Shown here one piece after another: positions 45,053-54,408 of a stretch of 64,000 nucleotides of DNA (positions within the stretch are counted from its first letter, which is position 1; every line of letters starts with the position of its first letter). The notes under the pieces are model-generated. The model was not told the DNA's origin. It ran no database searches and saw nothing but the letters and a program-made list of their open reading frames with translations. Source of the stretch: Vibrio sp. DW001. Lineage in GTDB: Bacteria; Pseudomonadota; Gammaproteobacteria; Enterobacterales; Vibrionaceae. The position numbers and the translations under genes are program-made. The DNA is taken from NCBI RefSeq assembly GCF_029016285.1, contig NZ_CP091975.1, positions 2,418,001 through 2,482,000 on the forward strand, written 5' to 3'.

Positions 45053-46051
45053 CTAGCGTATCAGCCTCACCACCAATGAACCAGGGGCTCGAACAGACTC
45101 GACATTATGGCTAATAACCGTCCCTGCGACAGGCGCCGTATAGGTCTCTACTTCATCACCAAAGCTGTTGTATTGTATAGCCAAAACCTGTCCCTCTATA
45201 ATTCTATCCATCAGTTCAACATGACAAATAACGAAACCACCCTGCCTTGCACGCACACTAATAATCTCTTTGCCCTCAACACACAACGTTTCGTTGAGCT
45301 CGACTTCCCCGGGAATAATCTCATACGATTTAAGGACATTTAATACGCCGTTGGTCGCCCGATCTATCATCTCCAGATCGGTATACCGGCCAATACCGAC
45401 TTCAATGGTGATGGATGGAATACCAGCCTGATTGTAGACCGTTTCAAGAATACCCGGATCGCCCGGGTCATTAAGAATGACATCCGGATTGATAAGCCTT
45501 GCCATGCGAATCGAATCTTCTAGTCGGTAGTCCGCAAAGGCATAAAGTGGATAAGCAGAACCACTTGTTTGAGAATGGAGATCGATAGCTAAATCTGCAT
45601 TAGGCTTAAGTAGATTCTCCCAAAGACTATTTGCGTAACGACTGGCATCATCACCCATTGGGCTCCCAGGAAACACGCGATTTAGATTGGTAGATGAACT
45701 ATCTGGAGCGGCAGAATGGAAGTCACGACTATGGCGAACAATACCCGTCAAATTCACCGTCGGCACTATAGTCACTGTACCGATAAGATCTAAATCAACC
45801 AGAGCTCTAGCGAGCTGCTGTGCAGTTAGGATACCGTTTTGCTCATCGCCATGAACACCAGCAGTAATCATTATCCGTTTACCCGGTTTTTTGCCTTTGA
45901 ATACCCTAACGGCTAGAGTTTGTGGGTGACCAATGGCATCGGTAGCCACCGCAAACCAAAATTTATGCTCACCTGCAGTAAGCGCATCCACATTTAACGC
46001 TTGAATTGTAGGGTACATAGGAACAATACATTCGTTCAGTGAACCGATCAT
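45053..46051 (-). CDS. Succinylglutamate desuccinylase/aspartoacylase-family zinc deacylase
   Basis: A 332-residue member of the M14 carboxypeptidase-like AstE/AspA family, which removes acyl groups from amino acids or their derivatives. The zinc site is visible: ITAGVHGDEQNG (His and Glu ligands), DLHSQTSG (third His), and a catalytic Glu probably in TIEVGIG. A C-terminal beta domain follows (CVEGKEIISVRARQGGFVI). I start at the ATG at 46051, 4 bases after GGAGAGG; upstream in-frame starts lack a site. No ast genes are near, so this is a stand-alone deacylase, possibly of an N-acyl amino acid. Confidence 0.86.
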   Translation of the reverse strand: MIGSLNECIVPMYPTIQALNVDALTAGEHKFWFAVATDAIGHPQTLAVRVFKGKKPGKRIMITAGVHGDEQNGILTAQQLARALVDLDLIGTVTIVPTVNLTGIVRHSRDFHSAAPDSSSTNLNRVFPGSPMGDDASRYANSLWENLLKPNADLAIDLHSQTSGSAYPLYAFADYRLEDSIRMARLINPDVILNDPGDPGILETVYNQAGIPSITIEVGIGRYTDLEMIDRATNGVLNVLKSYEIIPGEVELNETLCVEGKEIISVRARQGGFVICHVELMDRIIEGQVLAIQYNSFGDEVETYTAPVAGTVISHNVESVRAPGSLVVRLIR

Positions 46052-46335
46052 TAACCTCTCCATAGTCAAATAGTGTAGTACGCCATGTTAACTCAAATGT
46101 TACCGCTACGCTTCCTCTACTAACGCCATCCCAACAGTAGACAGTGGTGGTGCAATTAAACGGGCATAACTTAATGATTATTCGTTGATTTGATAGTTAA
46201 ATCCGCTCATCGCCTTGTAAGAAAACCATTCATAGGCTTAATAAGTGCGCCCCTCTAATTGTTAAACCCTTTCCTCCTTGTTAACCTAAGTATCTACTCG
46301 GAGAATAGCCGTTTTTTGGCAGCAGAGGATTTGCA

Positions 46336-46842
46336 ATGGCAATTGTATGTAAAACAGAGAGAATGATTATCAGGCAGTTCAATTTGGACGACGCCGATTT
46401 TATCGTTCGATTGTTAAATAATGAGTCGTTCATTAGGTACATCGCTGACAAAAATATTCGAACCCATGCTGACGCTATGAATTACCTTACTACCGGGCCC
46501 ATATCAAGCTATCAGACTCATGGTTTTGGTCTCAATTTGGTGCAACTAAAAGGCACAAAAACACCAATCGGCATGTGCGGTTTATTGAAAAGAGAATCGC
46601 TCGTTTTTCCAGACTTAGGTTATGCTTTTTTACCTGAATTTTGTGGTAAAGGCTACGCAAGTGAAGCAGCTGAATCTGTTTTAACAGAAGAAATGGCCAC
46701 TCATTCTCTTAATACCGTTCTAGCGGTTACGCTTCCGGACAACGTTAACTCTAACCGTTTATTGAAACGCATCGGTTTTAACTTGACAGGGATGGTGGAA
46801 TTATATGATTCACAAAACAATCTTTACCAGTACGGTAACTAA
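46336..46842 (+). CDS. GNAT N-acetyltransferase (RimJ/RimL-like)
   Basis: A 168-residue acetyltransferase. It begins with the RimJ/RimL pattern (TERMIIRQFNLDDADFIVRLLNNESFIRYIAD), has the acetyl-CoA pyrophosphate loop in LPEFCGKGYASEAAES (Q/RxxGxG/A type) and ends with LPDNVNSNRLLKRIGFNLTG, all standard. AGAGGA precedes the ATG. The acceptor is unknown; relatives modify ribosomal proteins, amino sugars or antibiotics. Confidence 0.9.
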   Translation: MAIVCKTERMIIRQFNLDDADFIVRLLNNESFIRYIADKNIRTHADAMNYLTTGPISSYQTHGFGLNLVQLKGTKTPIGMCGLLKRESLVFPDLGYAFLPEFCGKGYASEAAESVLTEEMATHSLNTVLAVTLPDNVNSNRLLKRIGFNLTGMVELYDSQNNLYQYGN

Positions 46843-46879
46843 AAATGACTAACGGTATGACGAGGTCATACCCCTTCAC

Positions 46880-47362
46880 TTAAATCAGGTAAACTACGTT
46901 AGGCAGTTGGTCTAACAATCTAGGGAGGTCATTTCCGGAGAAACCAATCGTTCTGTCTGGATAACCGGGTGTATAGAGAATCTCTGTTTTATTTATCATC
47001 TCTTGGTCCACCACTATTTGAACATGCTTAGGAAGTCCAATGGGGCACACAGCACCAGGTAGACAACCAATCTCTTCTGTCATCTCTTCTGGGCTACAGA
47101 TAGAGACACGTTTTCCCAGAACGGCTTTAACAGCGTGTCTATCCAATCTTTTATCTTTTTCTGTTAGCAATAAAGCAAAACCGCCACCTTTAAGTTTCAG
47201 AAATAAACTTTTGCTCATGGTTCCGGTAAGACCTAGTTCTTTAGCTACTTTTTCATCGGTGGCAAAATCATGGATGGGTTCGTGTTGCCACTGTTTAAAG
47301 GCGATATTGTTTTCTTCAAATAACTGTTTATTGAATTGATAAATAGATTCCAAACGGTCCAT
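46880..47362 (-). CDS. YbaK/ProX-type aminoacyl-tRNA deacylase
   Basis: A 160-residue trans-editing enzyme of the YbaK/EbsC/ProX superfamily, which hydrolyses mischarged tRNA such as Ala-tRNA-Pro or Cys-tRNA-Pro. The invariant Lys region is visible (GTMSKSLFLKLKGGGFALLL) with KRLDRHAVKAVLG and GCLPGAVCPIGLP. The KDKRLD and GAVCPIGL pattern is nearer to ProX than to YbaK (inference). The start is the ATG at 47362; GGAG lies about 12 bases before it. The ATG overlaps the stop of a small upstream frame as TAATG. Confidence 0.85.
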   Translation of the reverse strand: MDRLESIYQFNKQLFEENNIAFKQWQHEPIHDFATDEKVAKELGLTGTMSKSLFLKLKGGGFALLLTEKDKRLDRHAVKAVLGKRVSICSPEEMTEEIGCLPGAVCPIGLPKHVQIVVDQEMINKTEILYTPGYPDRTIGFSGNDLPRLLDQLPNVVYLI

Positions 47363-47547
47363 TATAAATATTGACTCCAAATTGGTTTAGTTTGAGTAGC
47401 GATAACAGTAAATATAATCATAGTAAAGATTATACCTATCCATTTTATTGCTTTTGAGTTTGAAAATGTCAATGCCATTTCTGCGGCGCCCATTGATACC
47501 CTATAGAACCAGACACGTGAATGCTTACAGATTAGATCCATTGACAT
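47362..47547 (-). CDS. Possible small membrane protein, 61 residues
   Basis: Not recognised. The frame begins MSMDLICKHSRVWFYRVSMG and has one clear hydrophobic segment (KWIGIIFTMIIFTVIATQT), ending WSQYL. Its stop overlaps the deacylase ATG as TAATG, a typical coupled junction, and this is the main reason to list it. No ribosome site is visible upstream, so it may be chance. Confidence 0.3.
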   Translation of the reverse strand: MSMDLICKHSRVWFYRVSMGAAEMALTFSNSKAIKWIGIIFTMIIFTVIATQTKPIWSQYL

Positions 47548-47760
47548 AATAAATATATCTAATAAAAATAATTAGTCATAAGTTTTACTTATAACAAGGA
47601 AATCCCACACGAGAAAATTGAATGCGCGAATCAGATGATCATTGGAAAGCGGTATTGGATTCAACCGCCTCAATTTAGTGAACATAAACGCTTTACTTAA
47701 ACTTAAGTTGAGGTATTAGCATAGACAATGTTGCTTACAAACAAACTTAAGGAGAGAGAA

Positions 47761-48180
47761 ATGATTCAATTAGAACATGTTAATTTAGTGGTACACGACA
47801 TCCCAGACATGTTGAAATTTTACCAAGCTGTATTTCCTCATTGGTATGTTCGTGATGAAGGAAAAGGAGACTGGTACGGTAAACCACGTAACTGGTTACA
47901 CTTTGGTGACGAATATCAATATATCGCGTTAAGTGATCATGGGGAGGGGAAAATTCGTGATTTATCTGGGCATCAAGTCGGTCTAGCTCATTTCGCTTAT
48001 GTGACCCATAGCATTGACGGAGTAATAGAGAGGCTTGGTCAAGCTGGCTTTTCAATAGCAAAATCTGGTGCAAAGGAACCATATCGTAAAAATATCTATT
48101 TCGTTGACCCAGCAGGATTTGAAATCGAGTTCGTGGAATATCTAAGCGATGACCCTAAGCTACGTAACCGCTCCAGTTGA
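47761..48180 (+). CDS. VOC-superfamily protein (glyoxalase/dioxygenase fold)
   Basis: A 139-residue protein of the vicinal oxygen chelate fold: IQLEHVNLVVHDIPDMLKFYQAVFPHW, then VGLAHFAYVTHSIDGVIERLGQAGF and YFVDPAGFEIEFVEYLSDDP. Metal ligands would be the His in EHVNL, the His in AHFAY and the Glu of EIEF, a full set, so a metalloenzyme is likely. I start at the ATG at 47761 with AAGGAGAGAGAA upstream rather than at an in-frame codon 33 bases earlier. Substrate unknown. Confidence 0.88.
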   Translation: MIQLEHVNLVVHDIPDMLKFYQAVFPHWYVRDEGKGDWYGKPRNWLHFGDEYQYIALSDHGEGKIRDLSGHQVGLAHFAYVTHSIDGVIERLGQAGFSIAKSGAKEPYRKNIYFVDPAGFEIEFVEYLSDDPKLRNRSS

Positions 48181-48366
48181 TTCAGTTTGAGGTACGTTAT
48201 TAAACGGCCATATCCCATTCAGTAAGCACGCGAATCCTTACTAAGAATTCGCTATAAAATAGTACTTATATGTATGGCAAGAAAACTGAGAATGACACTT
48301 TATTCGATTGTAGAATATATCGAAGCCACCTTTAAATCAGGTGGCTTATTGCACTTTGGTTCCAAC

Positions 48367-48810
48367 TTAATCCTCCATATGACTTTTCCGTGGTAATTTA
48401 TGAATCAACCAATAACCTACGCTCATTGATAATACGACCGATGCGATTGCAAAAAGATAATTTGCACTCATTGACTCAATATCAATAATGATCACCTTCC
48501 TTGCAATTGCCATCAATGCTGTCGCCATAACTATTTTGACATGAATGACATGATCTCTAAGATAAACAGTGATATTTATGAAAATTTCTATCGCGATTAA
48601 TACCGCCATGAACGCGCCAAAAGTGGCAAGCATGTCTGATATTGTTAGAATTAAAAATGGAGGCGATGTCAGTTTTTTGTATAGAATCCATGAAACGTCA
48701 ACTACCCCCATAATAATCACAAACACCATAAGAATAGAGAGTGCTCTTACAGACCAGTGAATAACAACTTGGAGACTGGTCGATAACTTGTCATTATTAT
48801 CAATCTTCAT
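48367..48810 (-). CDS. psiE: PsiE-like phosphate-starvation membrane protein
   Basis: A 147-residue inner-membrane protein with four hydrophobic helices, matching the PsiE domain: the first helix SILMVFVIIMGVVDVSWILY, GAFMAVLIAIEIFINITVYL, then HVIHVKIVMATALMAIARKVIIID. E. coli PsiE is induced by phosphate starvation and its function is not known. I start at the ATG at 48810 (GGAG 8 bases upstream). It lies 14 bases after a USP gene in the same direction, so the two form an operon. Confidence 0.85.
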   Translation of the reverse strand: MKIDNNDKLSTSLQVVIHWSVRALSILMVFVIIMGVVDVSWILYKKLTSPPFLILTISDMLATFGAFMAVLIAIEIFINITVYLRDHVIHVKIVMATALMAIARKVIIIDIESMSANYLFAIASVVLSMSVGYWLIHKLPRKSHMED

Positions 48811-48824
48811 ATCACTCACTCCAT

Positions 48825-49778
48825 TTACCGTACTACGGACATGATTGGTGAAATAAACTCATTGGGTTTTAGAGTCACTACGGTTGTGTTTAATTTGTTT
48901 AACCAATACTCAGCTTTATTTCCCATTAAGTAACCAGCGATGCCAGTTCGAGACATAGACCCTAAAAAAGTGACATCAATTGACTCTTGTACAATAAGTT
49001 GTGGCAGTAGTTCTTTTGCATGCCCTTGTATTAACTCAATATTAATTTTCACAGAATCACTATCTTTTTCTACAAAATTTTCTACGATAGCATTCATTTT
49101 TCTTAAACGTTCAGTTCGCATTCGATCTATAAGATGAGCGATATCCGTGTCATTGTAGCCACTCCATTTTCGTAGAAAACCTTCAGACTCTAACTCCCAT
49201 ATGTGACATAAAATTAATTCAGAATTTGTTGCTTTGCATAAATCGTACGCTGCATTGAAAATTTTCTTGCATAACTCTGCGCTGGCTTGTTCTTCAAGAT
49301 CGACTGCTGCCAGTATTTTTTTAGACGAATGTAACTCATTAGTTGTAGACCAAATCGGAATTTCAGACTTTCGCATTAAGTGAAGCGTTGTACTTCCCCT
49401 TTGACAAGCATGAGTCTTGTTACTTCTGTGACTATCTATAACTATATAATCCGAATTTTCCTCTCTTGCACACTGAATTATCTCTATGAATGGGATTCCA
49501 ATTCTTACTTGGATATTAAAATCGATATTTTGATATCGACTTCTCAATTCACTAACAAGTGCCCTCAATTGTGAATGATATGTTTTGGTAACCTTATCTA
49601 TAATATCCAATGTTCTCGCAGAGTATTGACTGATTTCTTTCAACTCATTCATGTCCTCGATTACCATTAATAACGTAATTTTTGATTCGGATTTGTCTGC
49701 CATATTAAATATATTGTTGAGAGATGAAGTTATCGTTTGTTCCGGAGCTACAGGGACCAATAAATTTTTAAATAACAT
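48825..49778 (-). CDS. Tandem universal stress protein (UspE-like)
   Basis: A 317-residue protein made of two USP domains. The first begins MLFKNLLVPVAPEQTITSSLNNIF and ends near residue 145; the second begins KKILAAVDLEEQ and ends LGSMSRTGIAGYLMGNKAEYWL and TVVTLKP. The nucleotide loop of the second is G-x2-G type (TGIAG), in the first it is altered. GGAGG precedes the ATG. It is divergent from a LysR gene and cotranscribed with psiE, suggesting a stress- or nutrient-response unit under LysR control. Confidence 0.88.
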   Translation of the reverse strand: MLFKNLLVPVAPEQTITSSLNNIFNMADKSESKITLLMVIEDMNELKEISQYSARTLDIIDKVTKTYHSQLRALVSELRSRYQNIDFNIQVRIGIPFIEIIQCAREENSDYIVIDSHRSNKTHACQRGSTTLHLMRKSEIPIWSTTNELHSSKKILAAVDLEEQASAELCKKIFNAAYDLCKATNSELILCHIWELESEGFLRKWSGYNDTDIAHLIDRMRTERLRKMNAIVENFVEKDSDSVKINIELIQGHAKELLPQLIVQESIDVTFLGSMSRTGIAGYLMGNKAEYWLNKLNTTVVTLKPNEFISPIMSVVR

Positions 49779-49949
49779 GTTGCCTCCAATGAGTCGGTGA
49801 ATAGTTGTGCTTCACAAAAACAATACTTCATTCTATGTATTTATAAAAATTAATAATTACAATGATAAGTATAGATAATTACCTATACTTAAATCTAAAC
49901 GACGCTTATGAATCTGTTAGAACTTGGGTATAAAGTGAAGGGGAAGTAA

Positions 49950-50918
49950 ATGCAGTTATTAAAAAATCGGTTGTCTAGTTTTCGCTGTTTTCGTGTCTTT
50001 CTTACCGTCTATGAGCAGCGCTCAGTTTCAGAAGCTGCCAAGTTATTGAATCTTACTCAACCAACCGTATCAATACAGCTTAAGCAGTTTTCTGAACTTC
50101 TTGGTGTCGAACTCTATCACTTGCAAGGAAAAAAATTGGCGTTCACTGAAGCGGGTCATATGACAGCTCGATATTGCATGCAAATAATACAAAATGTAGA
50201 TGATCTCGAAATAGAAATTGCCAATTTAGCACAGCTAAAATCGGGGACTTTGAAGGTAGCCGCCGTAACATCTTGTGAGTATTTTGTCCCACATTTAATA
50301 GGGAGTTTTTTAGATCAGCACCCTATGGTGGACATTGCTTTAAAAGTTGAAAATCGTGACAAAATAAAAGAAAGATACAAGGATGGTCGTGATGATTTGT
50401 ACTTGTTCAGTCATATAGATGGTGATATGAAAGGGGATATTGTTCCGCTTTTCCCGAATAATCTGTACGCCATTGCTAGTAAAAATCACCCTCTTGCTCT
50501 TAAGGGTCGCATCACTTTACAGTCACTCATTGGCTTCTCTTGGATATTACGAGAACAAGGTTCAGGTACTCGCCAAGCGATAGAAAAACACTTTGTTCAG
50601 CATGATATAAATATAAAACCGAAATTTGTTATGGAGAGCAATGAAGCAATTAAACACTGCGTTATGGCTGGTATGGGGCTTTCTATTCTTTCTGAATATG
50701 CTTTAACTCAAGAAAATCCCGAAAATATAACGATATTGTCTGTCGACACCTTCCCTATAGAAACTCAATGGAATCTTGTATTTCCTAGCTCAAAGAGGCA
50801 AAGTCCGCTTAGCCAAGCGTTCATGGCGCATCTTATTGATTACAAAAAAATATTGAAAAATAGCTCCATCAAGCAAGAAATATCTTCATTTCACAACTTA
50901 CATAATAGGACGACTTAA
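49950..50918 (+). CDS. LysR-family regulator (CysB/CbbR-like)
   Basis: A 322-residue LysR-type regulator: winged helix at residues 9-68 (LTVYEQRSVSEAAKLLNLTQPTVSIQLKQFSE), linker helix and effector domain (GTLKVAAVTSCEYFVPHLIGSFLDQHP; RLGQGTR-like REQGSGTRQAIEKHF). REQGSGTR is a signature of the CbbR/CysB-like subgroup. Divergent from the USP-PsiE operon by 171 bases, its probable target. The C-terminal 20 residues extend beyond the domain. Confidence 0.88.
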   Translation: MQLLKNRLSSFRCFRVFLTVYEQRSVSEAAKLLNLTQPTVSIQLKQFSELLGVELYHLQGKKLAFTEAGHMTARYCMQIIQNVDDLEIEIANLAQLKSGTLKVAAVTSCEYFVPHLIGSFLDQHPMVDIALKVENRDKIKERYKDGRDDLYLFSHIDGDMKGDIVPLFPNNLYAIASKNHPLALKGRITLQSLIGFSWILREQGSGTRQAIEKHFVQHDINIKPKFVMESNEAIKHCVMAGMGLSILSEYALTQENPENITILSVDTFPIETQWNLVFPSSKRQSPLSQAFMAHLIDYKKILKNSSIKQEISSFHNLHNRTT

Positions 50919-51017
50919 GCGAATGTAATAAATATGTCTAATAAAACTGAAGGCGTAGATCAGATTATCGTTGGACAAAGGTGTATTTTTGCCTTAATTT
51001 TCATCTCAATTACCAAA

Positions 51018-53006
51018 CTATCGGGTACTATGTTTCGCTTTATACATCTCAGCGTCGGTATGATGTAATACGCTCTCTAGCGACATATTTTGTTTTCTAC
51101 GCCATGATATTCCAACCGCCGCAGTGACAGTTAAACTAAGGTTACTTTGTGTATCAGTAAATAAAAATTCTTCGAAATTGGATATAGACTTGAATAACTT
51201 CTCTCTATTTTCACCAAACTTTTCTCCACACACTAAAATAAACTCATCACCACCAATACGATAGGCATTACCTTTCCAATGAGTATTGATTTTTTCCGCT
51301 AATAGTTTGAGCACTCGGTCACCTATTTCATGCCCAAAGGTATCATTAATCAACTTGAACCGGTTTACATCTAAATAGATAACGGTATGTTGTGCAGGTA
51401 TACCTCGTGCAAATTTCCGATACAACGCTCGACGGTTCTTCAATTTCGTTAAGTTGTCTGTTATTGACTGAACATGAAGGAAATAGGCAACAGTAGCAAC
51501 CAAAAGAAGAAGTAAAAGTAAGAGCCATAATCGGTAGTTATTAAATTTTTTCTCAGCAAACAGGTTTGCACGCCAATCGGGAATAACATTATATTTGTTC
51601 ACGATTTGATGTAGGTCGAGCATTTGAATTGCTCGAGAAAAGAGCGGCGATAGTTGCCTGCCCATTTCATTTCTAGCAAATGCAACGGCTACTTTAGATG
51701 AATAGAAGTTACCAATTAATGTATCTTCTACGAAAGGTAGCACTGTACCTGACTTTATTAAAAGGTGATTGTAATTGGTTCGACTTAATACAATGTAGTC
51801 AACGTCGCGATCTAACAGAGCTTGAATTTGACTATCTTGATTCTCATATCTATACAATACTTTATTCGGTAGCATACGAGTGAGCAAACTATCGTAAAAG
51901 TCTTTCGTTATAACGCCAACTCGTTCAGTAATCAGCTCTGAAATATTACCATAAACATTATTTTTATAGCCTTCTCGCTTTAACAGAACAACTTCTGGAA
52001 AATAGTAAGGATCACTAAAGTACATATGGTTTCTGCGCTGTGGGGAAATAATAACTTGTGCAAGGATATCAATTTTCTTCTTGAGTAAATCAGAGTACAT
52101 ACTTTCCCATGTCTCATCTGCTTGACTTACAATCTCACACTTTATCTCTAAAATTGCACATGCTTGGAAGACCACATCAACGCTGATGCCTTCAATAGCG
52201 CCGTTTTTATTATAAACAGTATACTCAGCTAGATTTTCTGACTTAACCTTGTATCTCTTTTGCAGATCTAACGGGCTTTGTCTTACCGCCATACGAAGAG
52301 ATTGCTGACGAATAGTAAACTGGTACTCTTTAATCGCAGAGCTTAATACTCTTTGTACCGCCTCACTGTAGGCGTGATCCTGAATCTTCTGAAGTAATTG
52401 TGTATGCATTCCCATAGGAGCCACAATAGATACCGGCTTGATAGGAATTTGATCATTCAAGATTTCAGCCTGAAAGCCTTTCATAAGCATAGGCTTTAAT
52501 TGATTAATAGCGTCAACGACACCATCGACCGTGTTGGTAGACAAAAGGTCAACAGCGGCATCGTGACCTAGATAAGGGATCTGCTTAATCTCTGGGTAAT
52601 ATTCGAGAATTAAGTCACCATAAATGGTGCCTTCGGGAACACCGACAACGTTAATTTCATTTAGGTGAGCCCCCGTGTTACTAAAAAGATAGGTATATTC
52701 AATATTCGTTGGGGCTGATATATCAAAGTGATCCGCTCTTTCCTTCGTAAAAGTCACATTCGCGGCAAAGTCGGCATCTCCAACCTCAATAGCCTTCAAA
52801 ATGGCATCAAAACTAGAATACGTGACGTATTCTATATTGAGGTCAAAATAACGTGCCGCCGAATCAAACAATATACGCGTTGTAATGTCATCCGCTTCAA
52901 TTGCAATGTTATACGTTCTAGCTGAAGAGTCGTCATTTGCGTAGACAACATTGTTTATTGTTGCCAACCACAAAAAAATCATTACAAATAATACAGTTTT
53001 TATCAT
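51018..53006 (-). CDS. Diguanylate cyclase with two periplasmic solute-binding-like sensor domains
   Basis: A 662-residue membrane protein: signal peptide (MIKTVLFVMIFLWLATINNVVYA), a first SBP_bac_3-like domain (to about 240), a second one with QSPLDLQKRYKVKSENLAEY and GISVDVVFQACAILEIKCEIV (about 250-490), one membrane helix (RLWLLLLLLLLVATVAYFL) and a GGDEF domain (LTKLKNRRALYRKFARG; RIGGDEFILVCG). The active motif is intact, so it makes c-di-GMP in response to a small molecule, perhaps an amino acid. I chose the ATG at 53006, where the signal peptide starts; further upstream codons add an unlikely extension. No strong ribosome site is seen. Confidence 0.88.
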   Translation of the reverse strand: MIKTVLFVMIFLWLATINNVVYANDDSSARTYNIAIEADDITTRILFDSAARYFDLNIEYVTYSSFDAILKAIEVGDADFAANVTFTKERADHFDISAPTNIEYTYLFSNTGAHLNEINVVGVPEGTIYGDLILEYYPEIKQIPYLGHDAAVDLLSTNTVDGVVDAINQLKPMLMKGFQAEILNDQIPIKPVSIVAPMGMHTQLLQKIQDHAYSEAVQRVLSSAIKEYQFTIRQQSLRMAVRQSPLDLQKRYKVKSENLAEYTVYNKNGAIEGISVDVVFQACAILEIKCEIVSQADETWESMYSDLLKKKIDILAQVIISPQRRNHMYFSDPYYFPEVVLLKREGYKNNVYGNISELITERVGVITKDFYDSLLTRMLPNKVLYRYENQDSQIQALLDRDVDYIVLSRTNYNHLLIKSGTVLPFVEDTLIGNFYSSKVAVAFARNEMGRQLSPLFSRAIQMLDLHQIVNKYNVIPDWRANLFAEKKFNNYRLWLLLLLLLLVATVAYFLHVQSITDNLTKLKNRRALYRKFARGIPAQHTVIYLDVNRFKLINDTFGHEIGDRVLKLLAEKINTHWKGNAYRIGGDEFILVCGEKFGENREKLFKSISNFEEFLFTDTQSNLSLTVTAAVGISWRRKQNMSLESVLHHTDAEMYKAKHSTR

Positions 53007-53200
53007 GACGGTATAAATATTTATAGTTTTAGTGTTGATATACAACAGTACACCTAATGACCGTCTAAATATATAAGCTCTTACCAACAAATATTCAAAG
53101 GCGTGAAGGCTGTTAGATTATAACACCCTACAGAACCGTTACTCATTATGATGTAACGTTATAAATGAGCCATTCACGCAAAACCATTGAACTGAATTAC

Positions 53201-54232
53201 TTAGCCCATAAAAATAGGCATCACTTTATTTTTGCCTAAACGCTTTGCTTCATACAATTGCTGATCTGCCCTGTCGATTATTGATATCGAGGTTTCACCT
53301 TTCGCGAATTGAGCGACACCAAAAGAAGCCGATATATTCCCAATTTGTTTACCTGTTCGTTTATTCTTAACAGAAATTTTTTCTATCGATTTGCGCACAA
53401 TTTCTGCAAACTGACTTGCAACATTAAGGGGCGTACTTGGCATCAGTAAGGCGAACTCTTCACCACCGTATCGATAAGCCGCAAACCCATCCCGACAGCT
53501 GGCTTGTAACCGTTGAGCGATAGCTTTGATTGTTAAGTCACCGAATACATGGCCGTAATCATCATTCAAACGTTTAAAGTTATCTATATCTAAAAGTATC
53601 AAACATAATGGATGCGAATGTTCAGAAATACAGTAAGCTGATAAGGCTTTATCAAATGCGCCTCGGTTCAATAACCCTGACAAACTATCGTAGAGTGCAT
53701 CATTCTGTACCCTTTCTAGCTCTTCTTTGAGGTTGGATATTTCCGTACTCGCCGTACTCATTTGTTCATTGAAATAGCTGGTGGTGTTTTTTACCTTCTC
53801 CGAATTCTTTGCAAAATCACGAACTAATGAAAGCAAGTCTTCAAAGGAGTTTGCACCTTTTTCAATTTTGTCTAGATCTGAGAAGTTTTCTTCTATCGAT
53901 TTTTCAAACGACGTGGTATCAGCAAGCGTATCTCGCATTGAAAGTGATACCTCGTTGACAAGACTTTCAAGGTTTCCTTTCAGTTTACGTATATCTGATT
54001 CTGTTTTCCCTGCGCAATAAGTCTGGTAAAGCTCTCTATTATGACTTGGCAAACATAAACCATATTCTGCAATTATTCCGTCCAACTCACTATTTAGCTG
54101 AGGTTGAGTTTGCTCGATATACGTATACCACAGCTCATAGTTTTGTGGGGTTGTAGGTGTCTGATTTTTAATCATCAAAGGTACAGCGGCTCTGAGTGTT
54201 TCTGCTGCTTTATGAAAGTCCTGTTTCGTCAT
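53201..54232 (-). CDS. Diguanylate cyclase (GGEEF type)
   Basis: A 343-residue soluble protein. Residues 1-170 are helical and contain the opening seen in many Vibrio cyclases (AAVPLMIKNQTPTTPQNYELWYTYIEQ), with a coiled coil before the catalytic domain. The GGDEF domain (about 185-343) has DSLSGLLNRGAF, LLDIDNFKRLNDDYGHVFGD and RYGGEEFALLMP, so the active site is complete. An inhibitory RxxD site does not stand out. It runs in the same direction as the sensor cyclase, 110 bases apart. Confidence 0.92.
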   Translation of the reverse strand: MTKQDFHKAAETLRAAVPLMIKNQTPTTPQNYELWYTYIEQTQPQLNSELDGIIAEYGLCLPSHNRELYQTYCAGKTESDIRKLKGNLESLVNEVSLSMRDTLADTTSFEKSIEENFSDLDKIEKGANSFEDLLSLVRDFAKNSEKVKNTTSYFNEQMSTASTEISNLKEELERVQNDALYDSLSGLLNRGAFDKALSAYCISEHSHPLCLILLDIDNFKRLNDDYGHVFGDLTIKAIAQRLQASCRDGFAAYRYGGEEFALLMPSTPLNVASQFAEIVRKSIEKISVKNKRTGKQIGNISASFGVAQFAKGETSISIIDRADQQLYEAKRLGKNKVMPIFMG

Positions 54233-54408
54233 CTGTTAACCTAGTCACTCTTGATTCTTCTTATTTTTTATTGCCTCTAATGTACAGATTTCATTCACTA
54301 TTTTCCTGTATGTTCGCTGCTATTTTAGAAAAATAGCGGATATTCCCATTTTTGGGAATGGGGAAATGATGATGCATTCCCCCAGTACTTTTTATCTATT
54401 TCATAACA

